Assembly (NCBI RefSeq): GCF_900129125.1
Contig: NZ_FQVJ01000010.1
Span: forward strand, 47,941-111,940
From: Acidocella aminolytica 101 = DSM 11237
GTDB lineage: Bacteria; Pseudomonadota; Alphaproteobacteria; Acetobacterales; Acetobacteraceae
Reading direction: 5' to 3'
Length of the DNA stretch: 64,000 nucleotides
Made by a program: the position numbers and the translations under genes. A model generated the notes under the pieces. It was not told the DNA's origin and ran no database searches. It was given only the letters and a program-made list of their open reading frames with translations. Positions 45,564 through 54,336 of the stretch are shown in pieces (position 1 is the stretch's first letter; each line of letters opens with the position of its first letter).

Positions 45564-47009
45564 ATGGGGATCAACCTGGAGATCAAAACTTCTGGTCAGG
45601 GCGGCGTCGGGCTGCAAACCTCCGCGGTTTGGAATGACGAGTCGCAGTTGGCTGAGCAGTGGGCACGGGTACGCGCGCGCCTACAGGCCGAAGTGGGCGA
45701 GGTGGAGTACCGGACCTGGTTGAAGCAGGTCAGCTTTGCTGGGCTGGCGGGGGACGAGGTGGTGGTGATGCTGCCGACCCGCTTTCTGCGCGACTGGGTC
45801 AACAAGGAATATGGCGAGCTGATCGCCTCGTTCTGGCAGCAGGAGAACCAGCTGGTGAAGCGGGTGGAGTTCCGCACCGGCGCGCCTGCCTCGCGCCCTG
45901 CGGCGCCGGACTTGGCGGAGCCTGTGCAGGCGCCGTCCGCCGGGCAGCCCGCTATGGTCGCGCCGCGCCAGGAAAACATGGCGGCGCTGGACCAGCGTTT
46001 TACCTTTGAGACCTTCGTGGTCGGTAAACCCAATGAATTCGCCTATGCCTGTGCCCGTCGCGTGGCGGAAGCACCGGCAACGGCGGGCTTCAACCCGTTG
46101 TTTCTTTATGGTGGGGTTGGCCTCGGCAAAACGCATCTGATGCACGCGATTGCGTGGGAGCTTTCTACCAATGCGCGCGGCGGGCGGCCGGTCTCGGTGG
46201 CGTATATGTCGGCTGAGAAGTTCATGTACCGCTTCATTAACGCGCTGCGCTCCCAGTCCACGCTGGAGTTCAAGAACGAGTTGCGCTCTGTCGATGTGCT
46301 GATGATCGATGATCTGCAGTTCCTTATAGGCAAGGACAACACACAGGAAGAGTTCTTCCACACATTCAATGCGCTGGTGGATGCGGGCAAGCAGATCGTG
46401 ATTTCAGCGGACAAGTCGCCGTCTGATCTCTCCGGGCTTGAGGATCGGCTGCGGACCCGGCTGGGCTGCGGCATGGTGGCCGATCTGCATGCCACTACCT
46501 TCGAGCTGCGCTATTCCATTCTGGAGGCCAAGGCCCAGCGCGCCGGGGTGGAAGTGCCGCCGAAGGTGCTGGAATTCCTGGCCCGTAAGATTACCAGCAA
46601 TAACCGTGAGCTGGAAGGCGCGCTCAATCGTCTGGTTGCCCATGCCAATTTGTTCAACCGGCAGGTGACGATCGACACCGCTCACGAGGTGCTACACGAT
46701 GTGCTGAAGGCCCATGACCGCAAAATCTCCATCCAGGAGATTCAGAAGCGCGTCTGCGAGCACTATAATATACGTATCGCGGAAATGTCCTCCGCCCGGC
46801 GCGCGCGCAATATCGCCCGTCCGCGTCAGGTGGCGATGTATCTGGCCAAGCAGTTGACCTCCAAGAGCCTGCCGGATATCGGGCGGCATTTTGGCAACCG
46901 GGACCATACCACAGTGATGCATGCAGTCTCGCGCGTGACGGAGCTGATTGCCCAGGATGCCGCCTTCGCGGAGGATGTGGAGCTGCTGAAGCGGCTTCTA
47001 GAGAACTGA
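45564..47009 (+). CDS. dnaA: Chromosomal replication initiator DnaA
   Basis: AAA+ initiator that opens the origin. Domain I (~25-100; VEYRTWLKQVSF and LPTRFLRDWVNKEYGELI), a short linker, domain III from ~145 (RFTFETFVVGKPNEFAYACAR, Walker A GGVGLGKTHLMHAI, Walker B VDVLMIDDLQFL), and domain IV at the C-terminus with the DNA-binding RQVAMYLAKQLTSKSLPDIGRHFGNRDHTTVMHAV signature. 481 residues. A ~35-residue extension precedes domain I with the chosen ATG. Confidence 0.97.
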   Translation: MGINLEIKTSGQGGVGLQTSAVWNDESQLAEQWARVRARLQAEVGEVEYRTWLKQVSFAGLAGDEVVVMLPTRFLRDWVNKEYGELIASFWQQENQLVKRVEFRTGAPASRPAAPDLAEPVQAPSAGQPAMVAPRQENMAALDQRFTFETFVVGKPNEFAYACARRVAEAPATAGFNPLFLYGGVGLGKTHLMHAIAWELSTNARGGRPVSVAYMSAEKFMYRFINALRSQSTLEFKNELRSVDVLMIDDLQFLIGKDNTQEEFFHTFNALVDAGKQIVISADKSPSDLSGLEDRLRTRLGCGMVADLHATTFELRYSILEAKAQRAGVEVPPKVLEFLARKITSNNRELEGALNRLVAHANLFNRQVTIDTAHEVLHDVLKAHDRKISIQEIQKRVCEHYNIRIAEMSSARRARNIARPRQVAMYLAKQLTSKSLPDIGRHFGNRDHTTVMHAVSRVTELIAQDAAFAEDVELLKRLLEN

Positions 47010-47055
47010 GCAGGCGGACGGGTTGAGGAAAGGGCGCTGAACGCGCCGCCGCCGG

Positions 47056-47081
47056 GGGGGCAAAAATGCCCCCTTTGTTTT
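47056..47081 (+). terminator. Intrinsic terminator of dnaA
   Basis: GGGGGCA pairs with TGCCCCC around AAAA, followed by TTTGTTTT. It indicates that dnaN has its own promoter in the ~100 bases that follow. Confidence 0.8.
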
Positions 47082-47181
47082 ACGCCGTAACGCTGACTTT
47101 CCTCCTTTTGTTCACCTTGCTAGTCTAAGGTACGAATCGGCCAATAAATTCGGGGATTCGATCGCTGTCTGGAAGGGTACC

Positions 47182-48306
47182 ATGAAGTTCAAGGCCGATC
47201 GCGCCACGCTGATGAAGTCTCTCGCCCATGTGCAGAACGTGGTGGAGAAGCGGAATACCATCCCCATCCTGGCCAATGTGTTGCTGCTGGTGAAAGAGGG
47301 CAAGCTGACCATCGCCGCGACGGATCTTGAGATCGCGCTGGTTGAGGAGGTGGCGGCAGAGCCCTTGCGCGATGGCGCCATTACCGTGCCCGCTGCGACT
47401 CTGTATGAGATTGTCCGCCGCCAGCCGGAAAATGCGGTGATCGAACTGGACCACCCGGGTGGAGACGCGCAGCTGGCATTGCGGGCAGGGCGTTATTCGA
47501 CCAGCTTAGTTGCGCTTTCGGTTGAGGAGTTTCCGAAGCTCGATGCGGGCAAGCTGTCCCATAATTTCGTGCTTTCAGCGCAGGAGCTGCGCGGGCTGAT
47601 CGACCGTACGCGCTTTGCGATCTCTACCGAGGAGACGCGGTATTACCTAAACGGCATCTATCTCCACGCCGCTGAGGGCCAGGACGGCCCGGTGCTGCGC
47701 GCCGTGGCGACGGACGGGCACCGCTTGGCGCGTGTTGAGGAACCGCTGCCGCAGGGCGCGGCGGGTATGCCGGGCATTATCGTGCCACGTAAGACCGTGA
47801 CCGAACTGCGCAAGCTGCTGGATGAGGCGAGCGGTGAGGTGGAAGTGGCGCTGTCTGAAACGCGTATCCAGTTCACCATCGGCACGATGAAGCTGACCAG
47901 TAAGCTGATCGACGGTACCTTCCCTGATTATGACAGGGTGATTCCGCGCGGAAATGATAAGATTCTGCGCGTGGATAAAAGGGATTTCAACGATGCGGTA
48001 GGACGCGTTTCCGCGATTTCCGCCGAGAAGCATCGCCCGGTTAAGCTGTCGTTGGCGAAGGATCTGCTGGTGATCTCTGCGGCGTCCGCCGAGCAGGGCT
48101 CCGCGTCCGAGGAGTTGGGCGGGGATCTGGTGGATTATCAGGCCGGGCCTTTGGAAATTGGCTTCCAGGCGCGTTATCTCTCGGATGTGACAGACCAGAT
48201 TAAGGGCAAGGTGGAATTCGCCTTCGCGGACGGGGCCGCGCCGACCCTGGTGCGTGACCAGGAGGATAATTCCGCCGTCTATGTGCTGATGCCGATGCGG
48301 GTGTGA
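47182..48306 (+). CDS. dnaN: DNA polymerase III beta subunit (sliding clamp)
   Basis: Ring-forming processivity clamp. MKFKADRATLMKSLAHVQNVVEKRNTIPILANVLL is the family start; the segment VATDGHRLARVE, conserved in all clamps, and the end YVLMPMRV are intact. 374 residues, three repeated domains expected. GGAAGGG precedes the ATG. Confidence 0.97.
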   Translation: MKFKADRATLMKSLAHVQNVVEKRNTIPILANVLLLVKEGKLTIAATDLEIALVEEVAAEPLRDGAITVPAATLYEIVRRQPENAVIELDHPGGDAQLALRAGRYSTSLVALSVEEFPKLDAGKLSHNFVLSAQELRGLIDRTRFAISTEETRYYLNGIYLHAAEGQDGPVLRAVATDGHRLARVEEPLPQGAAGMPGIIVPRKTVTELRKLLDEASGEVEVALSETRIQFTIGTMKLTSKLIDGTFPDYDRVIPRGNDKILRVDKRDFNDAVGRVSAISAEKHRPVKLSLAKDLLVISAASAEQGSASEELGGDLVDYQAGPLEIGFQARYLSDVTDQIKGKVEFAFADGAAPTLVRDQEDNSAVYVLMPMRV

Positions 48307-48350
48307 GCGGCGTGGCTTTTCTGTAAAAGAGCCGAGCTCTCGTAAAGCTT

Positions 48351-49526
48351 TTGCAAGCTGGTCTGTTGAGGGCTGCTCGGCTGGGGCAAGACCTCGAAGA
48401 GCTGCAAAGGAATCCGAAAACGACTCTGACACGCCTCATTCTTTCTGATTTCCGCTCCTACGCCGCGCTGCGTTTTGAACCGCAGGCGCGGCGTTTGGTG
48501 TTTGCGGGGCCGAATGGGGCGGGCAAGACCAATTTGCTGGAAGCCGCGTCTTTGCTGGTGCCAGGGCGGGGGCTGCGCGGTGCGCGGTTTTCGGAGCTGG
48601 CCCGGCAAGGTGGGGCAGGAGGCTGGGCGGTGGCTGCGCGGTTCGACAATGGGCTGGAAATTGGCACCGGCGCGGTCGAAGGCGCGCCGGACCGGCGGGA
48701 GTTTCGCCTGAACGGGGTTAAGCCGCGCGCGCAGAGCGAGGTGGCGGAACAGTTTGCCGCAGTTTGGCTCACCCCGCAGATGGACCGGCTGTTTACCGAC
48801 ACGACATCCGGCCGGCGTAAATTTTTGGACCGGTTGGTGATTGCGCTAGAGCCGTTTCATGCCCGTGAGATCGCGGCGTTTGAGAGTGCCTCTGCCCAGC
48901 GTAACCGTCTATTGGCAGAGCCGCCTTTTGACCCGGCCTGGGTGGCTGCGCTTGAGGATTCCATGGCGCGCCATGCGGTGGCAGCTGTTGCGGCGCGGGC
49001 GGCGTTGATCGCGCGTTTGAATGCCACGCTGGCGGCAGGGGGCGCTGATCCGTTTCCGCGTGTGGTGCTGGGGTTGGCGTGCCCCATTGCTCAGAAACTG
49101 GCTGAAGCCCCGGCCCTTGATGTCGAGGAGTGGCTGCGGGCGGCCTTGAGAAGCGCGCGCCGGGCCGATGCGGCGGCGAAAGCGGCAGGTTACGGGCCGC
49201 AAAAAACTGATTTGCTGATTATGGACGCGCTCACCGGTCGCCCGGCGGTGTTGTCTTCCACCGGGCAGCAAAAGGCGATGCTGATAGGTATTGTGCTGGG
49301 CCATGCCGCGATGATCGCCGCCGCACGGGGGGAGCCATCGCTTTTACTGCTGGATGAACCGCTGGTGCATCTGGACGCTGAACGTCGCCAGGCGTTGTTT
49401 GTGGCACTGGAAAAGGCAGATTTTCCGGCCTGGCTGACCGGTACGGATTTGGAGGTTTTCAAGGGGCTGGATGCCGCCTGTTACCGCGTGCAGGGTGGCG
49501 TGTTGACGGTGCAGCCAGGTTTTTGA
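48351..49526 (+). CDS. recF: DNA repair and recombination protein RecF
   Basis: SMC-like ATPase that helps load RecA at gaps. Walker A GPNGAGKTNLLEA, signature LSSTGQQKAMLIG, and Walker B LLLLDEPLVHLD are present. The conserved N-terminus LTRLILSDFRSY is preceded in frame by ACG ACT CTG, with AAAGGA eight bases before the ACG (48420), where relatives have an ATG. The nearest conventional start codons are TTG at 48366 and 48351, both without a visible ribosome site. The coordinates use the outermost TTG; the real start may be the ACG. gyrB does not follow. Confidence 0.9.
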   Translation: MQAGLLRAARLGQDLEELQRNPKTTLTRLILSDFRSYAALRFEPQARRLVFAGPNGAGKTNLLEAASLLVPGRGLRGARFSELARQGGAGGWAVAARFDNGLEIGTGAVEGAPDRREFRLNGVKPRAQSEVAEQFAAVWLTPQMDRLFTDTTSGRRKFLDRLVIALEPFHAREIAAFESASAQRNRLLAEPPFDPAWVAALEDSMARHAVAAVAARAALIARLNATLAAGGADPFPRVVLGLACPIAQKLAEAPALDVEEWLRAALRSARRADAAAKAAGYGPQKTDLLIMDALTGRPAVLSSTGQQKAMLIGIVLGHAAMIAAARGEPSLLLLDEPLVHLDAERRQALFVALEKADFPAWLTGTDLEVFKGLDAACYRVQGGVLTVQPGF

Positions 49527-49555
49527 CTCATGGTCATTCCATCGTAAGAACCCTC

Positions 49556-50371
49556 ATGCGTATTCTTATACTTGGTGACCTTCTTGGTCGGTCGGGCCGG
49601 GAGGCGGCCCTGAACCATATTCCTGCTCTGCGTAAATCCCTTAAACTCGATTTTGTCGCAGTGAATGCCGAGAACGCCTCTCATGGGTTTGGGCTGGGGC
49701 CGGATATGGCGGAAGCGCTGTTTGCCGTCGGGACGGATGTGATTACTCTGGGCAACCATGCCTGGGACCGGCGGGAGATTATTCCTTACATCGCTAATGA
49801 GAAGCGATTGGTGCGCCCGATCAATTTTCCGCCTGGCACGCCGGGGGCAGGGGCTTGTCTAGCCGTGCTGCCGGACGGGCGCAAAGTGTTGGTGGCGCAG
49901 GCCATGGGGCGGCTGTTCATGGATCCAATGGATTGCCCATTCCGCGCGATTGAGGAACTGCTGACCCGCCACCGGCTTGGGATAACCACCCAGGCGATCC
50001 TGCTGGATATTCATGCCGAGGCGAGTTCCGAGAAAATGGCGTTCGGCCATGCGTTTGACGGGCGGGTGAGTGCGGTGACCGGCACCCATACCCATGTGCC
50101 CACGGCGGATCATCAGGTGTTGCCAGGGGGCACGGCCTATGCCTCGGATCTTGGCATGTGCGGGGATTATGATTCGGTCATCGGCATGACCAAGGCGCCC
50201 GCGCTGAACCGGTTTATCCGTAAAATGCCGGGGGAAAGGCTGAGCCCGGCGGAAGGCCCGGCAACGCTCTGCGGTGTGTTTGTGGAGACGGATGACGCGA
50301 CGGGGCTGGCGCGCAGGATTGAGCCGGTGCGGCTGGGCGGACGGTTGATCCCCGCCTTGCCGGAGATTTGA
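49556..50371 (+). CDS. YmdB-family metallophosphoesterase (TIGR00282 type)
   Basis: Calcineurin-like phosphoesterase. MRILILGDLLGRSGREA carries the first metal-binding Asp; FVAVNAENASHGFG, VITLGNHAWDRREI (GNHxW) and GTHTHVPTADHQVLPGG complete the active site, and SDLGMCGDYDSVIGM closes it. 271 residues with the ATG of MRILILGD; an in-frame ATG 33 bases earlier overlaps recF. Relatives hydrolyse 2',3'-cyclic or cyclic nucleotides in vitro. Located 29 bases after recF. Confidence 0.88.
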   Translation: MRILILGDLLGRSGREAALNHIPALRKSLKLDFVAVNAENASHGFGLGPDMAEALFAVGTDVITLGNHAWDRREIIPYIANEKRLVRPINFPPGTPGAGACLAVLPDGRKVLVAQAMGRLFMDPMDCPFRAIEELLTRHRLGITTQAILLDIHAEASSEKMAFGHAFDGRVSAVTGTHTHVPTADHQVLPGGTAYASDLGMCGDYDSVIGMTKAPALNRFIRKMPGERLSPAEGPATLCGVFVETDDATGLARRIEPVRLGGRLIPALPEI

Positions 50372-50445
50372 GGTGTTTCATGGGCTGTTAAGCAGCAGGG
50401 TGCAGAATCAGGAAGGTTTTATCATCCCGTTCAGGCAGGAATTTG

Positions 50446-50838
50446 ATGTCTTCTTTGGTTTTGGAGCTGAAACAGGGCGAATCGATGATCCTCAACGGCG
50501 CGGTCATCCGGTTCAAGACGCGGACGAAGTTGGAGCTGAACAACCATGCGCGCTTCCTGTTCGGCAAGCAGGTGATGCGTCTGGAGGATGCGACCAGCCC
50601 GGCGCGCCAAGCCTATTACGCGCTGCAGCAGGTTTATATCGGGCCCGAGGAGGAACGCGCCGCCGCGTTAGATGAAGCGCGAGAGGTGATTGGCGGTTAT
50701 CTGGCCGCGGCTGGTCCGAAAGGGAAGGCGGATTGGGCTGCGCTGCAGCGCCTTGCCACCGAGGAGACGGCGTTGGAGGCGCTGAAGCTGGCGCGACGGA
50801 TAATCCGGGACGAGGAAACGTCGCCCCGGGGTAACTAG
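50446..50838 (+). CDS. flbT: Flagellar biosynthesis regulator FlbT
   Basis: Post-transcriptional regulator of flagellin mRNA in alphaproteobacteria. Family features: LVLELKQGESMILNGAVIRF, RFLFGKQVMRLEDATSPARQAYYALQQVYI, and the helical C-terminal half. 130 residues. ATG chosen after AGGAA; a TTG lies directly before it. Normally next to flaF and flagellin genes; here it is alone between a phosphoesterase and a LOG-family gene. It suggests the organism is or was flagellated. Confidence 0.88.
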   Translation: MSSLVLELKQGESMILNGAVIRFKTRTKLELNNHARFLFGKQVMRLEDATSPARQAYYALQQVYIGPEEERAAALDEAREVIGGYLAAAGPKGKADWAALQRLATEETALEALKLARRIIRDEETSPRGN

Positions 50839-51389
50839 GCGGCGCTTAGCGCTTCCAGCCGGTTCAGCAGGGCGGGTACGTCCGGCAGCACCTCGAACAG
50901 ATTACGCACCTCCGGCTTCGCGAAGCCACGCTTGATCGTCTCGTCCACCATAGCGATGAACGGGTCCGCCCAGCCGAGAATATTCACCAGAATAATCGGC
51001 TTTTTATGCTGGCCTAGCTGTTTCCAGGTTAGAATTTCGAACGTCTCATCATATGTGCCAAGCCCTCCCGGCATCACCACGAAGGCGTCGCCCAGCGCGA
51101 AGAGGCGGCGCTTGCGTGTGTGCATCGAGTCGGTGACGATCAATTCGGTCAGGCCCTGGAATTCAACCTCGCGCTGACGCAGAAAATCCGGGATGATGCC
51201 TGTGACCTCGCCGCCCGCTGCCAGTGTGGTGCCCGCGGTAATGCCCATCAGCCCCACATTGCCACCGCCAAAGACCAGGTTCATGCCGCGCGCGCCCAGC
51301 CCTTTGCCCAAAGCTTCAGCCGCCGCCGCATAGGCCGGGTCCTGCCCCGAATTGGAGCCGCAAAAAACGGTGACGGAAAAACTACCCAT
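50835..51389 (-). CDS. LOG-family (TIGR00730) Rossmann-fold protein, probable cytokinin riboside 5'-monophosphate phosphoribohydrolase
   Basis: Rossmann-fold nucleoside-monophosphate hydrolase. VFCGSNSGQDPAY start; nucleotide-binding GGGNVGLMGITAG; MHTRKRRLFALGDAFVVMPGGLGTYDETFE with the PGGxGTxxE motif of LOG enzymes. 184 residues with the ATG of MGSFSVTV, chosen over an upstream start 20 codons earlier that lacks similarity. Many bacterial members act on AMP. Converges on flbT with a four-base overlap of stop regions. Confidence 0.88.
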   Translation of the reverse strand: MGSFSVTVFCGSNSGQDPAYAAAAEALGKGLGARGMNLVFGGGNVGLMGITAGTTLAAGGEVTGIIPDFLRQREVEFQGLTELIVTDSMHTRKRRLFALGDAFVVMPGGLGTYDETFEILTWKQLGQHKKPIILVNILGWADPFIAMVDETIKRGFAKPEVRNLFEVLPDVPALLNRLEALSAA

Positions 51390-51442
51390 ATGGTTCTGCC
51401 TCGCTTCCAGTTCTGCCCTGTTCGTGGCAGGCTGTGGCCGCC

Positions 51443-52426
51443 ATGGCAAGCAACGACAATACCGGGACAGCCGCGCCGAAGCGGCATAATAGGCGCGTTA
51501 TCGCCCTGATCGTGCTGGCTGTGCTGGCGGTGGGGGATGCGGTGCTGCTATTTTATGTGCATCGCGGCCACAAAGTGCCGCCCGCACCCTCCGTGCCGGC
51601 GGCTGCGCCGCCGCCCGCATCAGCGCCGCCCGCCAAGGCCGGGCCGCCTGTACCGAGCTTCGACATTGTGCGGGTTGACCCGCAGGGCAATACCGTGGTG
51701 GCGGGCCGAGCCGTGCCGGGGGCGACTGTCACGGTGAAGGACGGTGATAATGTGCTGGGCACGGTGAAGGCTGATTCGCAGGGGGCTTTTGTATTGATTC
51801 CCGCTAACCCGCTACCGCCCGGCGCGCATGAGATCACGCTTTCGGAGACTTTGCCCGATGGCAAGACGCTGGAAGGCACGCAGAGCGCCTCCATCAATCT
51901 GCCTGGGAATGGTCAGCCTGTCTTGGCCGTGGTCTCCGGGCCGGATGGCAGCAAGGTTGTCACCGGCCAGGGGCCGAAGCCCGGGCAGCTTGGCATGGGG
52001 GCGGTGGATTATGACACGCATGGCCATGCCGTTTTCAGTGGCACGGCGCCAGCGGGGGCGAATGTTACGGTTAAGCTGGGCAATATGACGCTGGGCACCG
52101 CCAGGGCGGATTCAACCGGGCATTGGCATTTGCAGGCGCCTGTGCCGGATGAGCCGGGGATTATCACCTTGAATGCCACCGCGCCGGACGGCGGGGGCTT
52201 GCCCGCGGTGAGTGTGCCATTCGCGCCTGAAGCGCTCTCCAAGGCGCTGGGAGACGGCCATGTGATTATTACCCCCGGTGACAATCTCTGGATGATCGCC
52301 CGGCAGGTTTATGGGAAGGGGACCTTGTACACGCTGATCTATTCCGCCAATGCCGGTAAGATCCGTAATCCAAATCTGATTTTCCCGGGGCAGACGTTCA
52401 CTCTGCCCCCGAAAAAGGCGAACTGA
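51443..52426 (+). CDS. Membrane-anchored LysM protein with Ig-like repeats
   Basis: 327 residues. A basic N-terminus and one membrane helix (VIALIVLAVLAVGDAVLLFYV), a Pro/Ala-rich spacer, two related beta-sandwich modules (~80-155 and ~180-260: VPGATVTVKDGDNVLGTVKADSQGAF and PAGANVTVKLGNMTLGTARADSTGHW), and a C-terminal LysM domain (VIITPGDNLWMIARQVYG...GQTFTLP) that binds peptidoglycan. Architecture is that of a periplasmic cell-wall-binding protein. It starts 53 bases from the divergent LOG gene and precedes psd by 17 bases. Confidence 0.82.
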   Translation: MASNDNTGTAAPKRHNRRVIALIVLAVLAVGDAVLLFYVHRGHKVPPAPSVPAAAPPPASAPPAKAGPPVPSFDIVRVDPQGNTVVAGRAVPGATVTVKDGDNVLGTVKADSQGAFVLIPANPLPPGAHEITLSETLPDGKTLEGTQSASINLPGNGQPVLAVVSGPDGSKVVTGQGPKPGQLGMGAVDYDTHGHAVFSGTAPAGANVTVKLGNMTLGTARADSTGHWHLQAPVPDEPGIITLNATAPDGGGLPAVSVPFAPEALSKALGDGHVIITPGDNLWMIARQVYGKGTLYTLIYSANAGKIRNPNLIFPGQTFTLPPKKAN

Positions 52427-52443
52427 ACAAGGCGAGGCGCTGA

Positions 52444-53133
52444 ATGAATATTGCTGAAACTGTGAAATCGGTGATGAGCCCGCCGCATAAGGCGGGGTAT
52501 CCGTTCATCATCGGCGGCGTTGTGGTGGCATTGGTCGGGCTTGTGCTCTGGACGCCGTTGGCTTGGCTTGGTGTACTTTTCACCTTGTTCTGCCTCTATT
52601 TCTTCCGTGACCCGGAGCGTGTGCTGCCGCCGCGCAAGGATGTGCTCGTGGCTCCCGCGGACGGGCTGGTGGTGAGCATTGAGCAAGCCGTTCCGCCCGC
52701 TGAACTGGGCTTGTCATCAGAGCCGCGCACCCGTGTGGCGATTTTTCTCTCGGTGCTGGATGTTCATGTGAACCGCGCCCCCATCTCCGGGGTGGTACAG
52801 AAGATTGCGTACCATCCTGGTTTGTTCCTGTCCGCAGCCGAGGACAAGGCGAGTGATGATAATGAGCGGAATTCCATGCTGCTGCACACCCATGACGGGC
52901 GTGAAGTGGTGGTGGTGCAGATTGCCGGGCTGATTGCGCGGCGGATTCTGTGCGAGGTGACGGAAGGTCAGCCGCTGCTTGCCGGACAGCGTTTTGGCAT
53001 TATCCGCTTTGGCTCGCGCACCGATTTGTATTTGCCGGAAGGCTGTACGCCACTGGTGACGGTGGGGCAGCGCATGATTGGCGGTGAGACGGTGATTGCC
53101 GAGATGCCGCCGAAGGACGCGTCCTTTCCATGA
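52444..53133 (+). CDS. psd: Phosphatidylserine decarboxylase proenzyme
   Basis: Makes phosphatidylethanolamine. Two N-terminal membrane segments (FIIGGVVVALVGLVLW), FFRDPERVLPP, SVLDVHVNRAP and the self-cleavage motif FGSR, where the serine becomes a pyruvoyl group (RFGSRTDLYLP). 229 residues, the short form found in alphaproteobacteria. Its stop overlaps the pssA start, so substrate synthesis and decarboxylation are coupled. Confidence 0.94.
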   Translation: MNIAETVKSVMSPPHKAGYPFIIGGVVVALVGLVLWTPLAWLGVLFTLFCLYFFRDPERVLPPRKDVLVAPADGLVVSIEQAVPPAELGLSSEPRTRVAIFLSVLDVHVNRAPISGVVQKIAYHPGLFLSAAEDKASDDNERNSMLLHTHDGREVVVVQIAGLIARRILCEVTEGQPLLAGQRFGIIRFGSRTDLYLPEGCTPLVTVGQRMIGGETVIAEMPPKDASFP

Positions 53134-53972
53134 GAAAAATCCGCCGCCTGCCCAGGCGGCAGCGTTTTTCGGGTCTCAGCTTCAATCGCATGCTACCCAA
53201 TCTCATGACGCTGCTGGGGCTTTGCATCGGGCTGTCTTCCATCCGGCTGGGGTTAGAAGGGCGATATGGCACGGCGGTGCTAGCCATTGCTGTCTCCGGT
53301 GTGATCGATGGGCTGGACGGACGGCTGGCCCGGCTGTTGAAGGCGACCTCGCGCTTTGGGGCGGAGTTTGATTCGCTGGCCGATTTCCTGTGTTTCGGCG
53401 TGGCGCCGTCTTTGCTGCTGTATATGTGGTCGTTGCAGCCTTGGGGGGCGATAGGGTTTTTGCCGCCTTTGATGTTTACCTCGGCCATGGCGCTGCGGCT
53501 AGCGCGGTTTAACGCGGCGCTGGATTCCGCGCCCAAGGCGGCCTTCGCTTATAATTTCTTCACCGGCGTACCCGCCCCCGCTGGGGCGGTTCTGGCGCTG
53601 TTTCCGCTGTTTATCGGGCTGGCGGCCGGGGAGCATGGGCAGCTCTGGCTGTTGGCGCTGGTGAGCTATCCGCTGTTCACGGCGGCGGTGCTGGCGGTCA
53701 CGGCGGTGCTGTGCGTTTCCAATCTGCCGATCTGGAGTTTCAAGAACTTCAAAATTCCCACGGCGGGGGTACTGCCCTTGCTGCTTGGCGTGGTGGTGTT
53801 CGCCGCACTGACTTTTGCGGACCCGTTCATGGCGGGGGCGTTGGCAGGGCTGGCTTATATTGTGATGCTGCCGTTTTCGCTACGCAGCTATCGGAAGCTG
53901 GCGCGTGAGGCGGAGGCGCGGCGCGCAGCGGCTGAGATGGAAGATGAGGAAGACGGCCAGCCGGCGGTTTAG
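53130..53972 (+). CDS. pssA: CDP-diacylglycerol-serine O-phosphatidyltransferase
   Basis: Integral membrane enzyme of the CDP-alcohol phosphatidyltransferase family that makes phosphatidylserine. Signature DGRLARLLKATSRFGAEFDSLAD has the D-G-x2-A-R-x8-G-x3-D-x3-D pattern. Eight or so hydrophobic segments, 280 residues, with an acidic C-terminal tail. Translationally coupled to psd. Confidence 0.94.
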   Translation: MRKIRRLPRRQRFSGLSFNRMLPNLMTLLGLCIGLSSIRLGLEGRYGTAVLAIAVSGVIDGLDGRLARLLKATSRFGAEFDSLADFLCFGVAPSLLLYMWSLQPWGAIGFLPPLMFTSAMALRLARFNAALDSAPKAAFAYNFFTGVPAPAGAVLALFPLFIGLAAGEHGQLWLLALVSYPLFTAAVLAVTAVLCVSNLPIWSFKNFKIPTAGVLPLLLGVVVFAALTFADPFMAGALAGLAYIVMLPFSLRSYRKLAREAEARRAAAEMEDEEDGQPAV

Positions 53973-54055
53973 CGGGTTGGTTTCTTATTCTGGCGCCAGC
54001 GGTTTTGAGCGGGCATTCTGAAACGCCCGCTTCATGGTTTGTGCTGTGCCGGCTT

Positions 54056-54295
54056 TCAGCCCTGCACGTCGATATCCGGCCGGTCGATGCCGAGGGTTTC
54101 CTCGGTATGCCAGACGCCATCTTCGGTTTCGTACATGATGGTTGTGGTGTCGCCCGGCACGCGCTGTTCGAGCGCCACGCGGCGGGCGGCCTTCAACGCG
54201 GCTTCGTGCGTTGGGAAGGTCTCTGAAAAGCTGCCATTCAACGTATAGGCGAAGCCGCCATCATGCGGGACGATCTTATAATGCGTGGTGCTCAT
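54056..54295 (-). CDS. DUF2188-domain protein
   Basis: 79-residue basic/acidic mixed small protein matching the DUF2188 pattern: YKIVPHDGGFAYTLNGSFSETFPTHEAALKAARRVA followed by a beta-rich end (TIMYETEDGVWHTEE). Function unknown; members are found across proteobacteria. Single unit between pssA and the tandem GNAT gene. ATG with AGGAGTG upstream on the minus strand. Confidence 0.78.
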   Translation of the reverse strand: MSTTHYKIVPHDGGFAYTLNGSFSETFPTHEAALKAARRVALEQRVPGDTTTIMYETEDGVWHTEETLGIDRPDIDVQG

Positions 54296-54336
54296 GGGCG
54301 CACTCCTATGGTTGCGTTTACAATTAATATGGGTGC

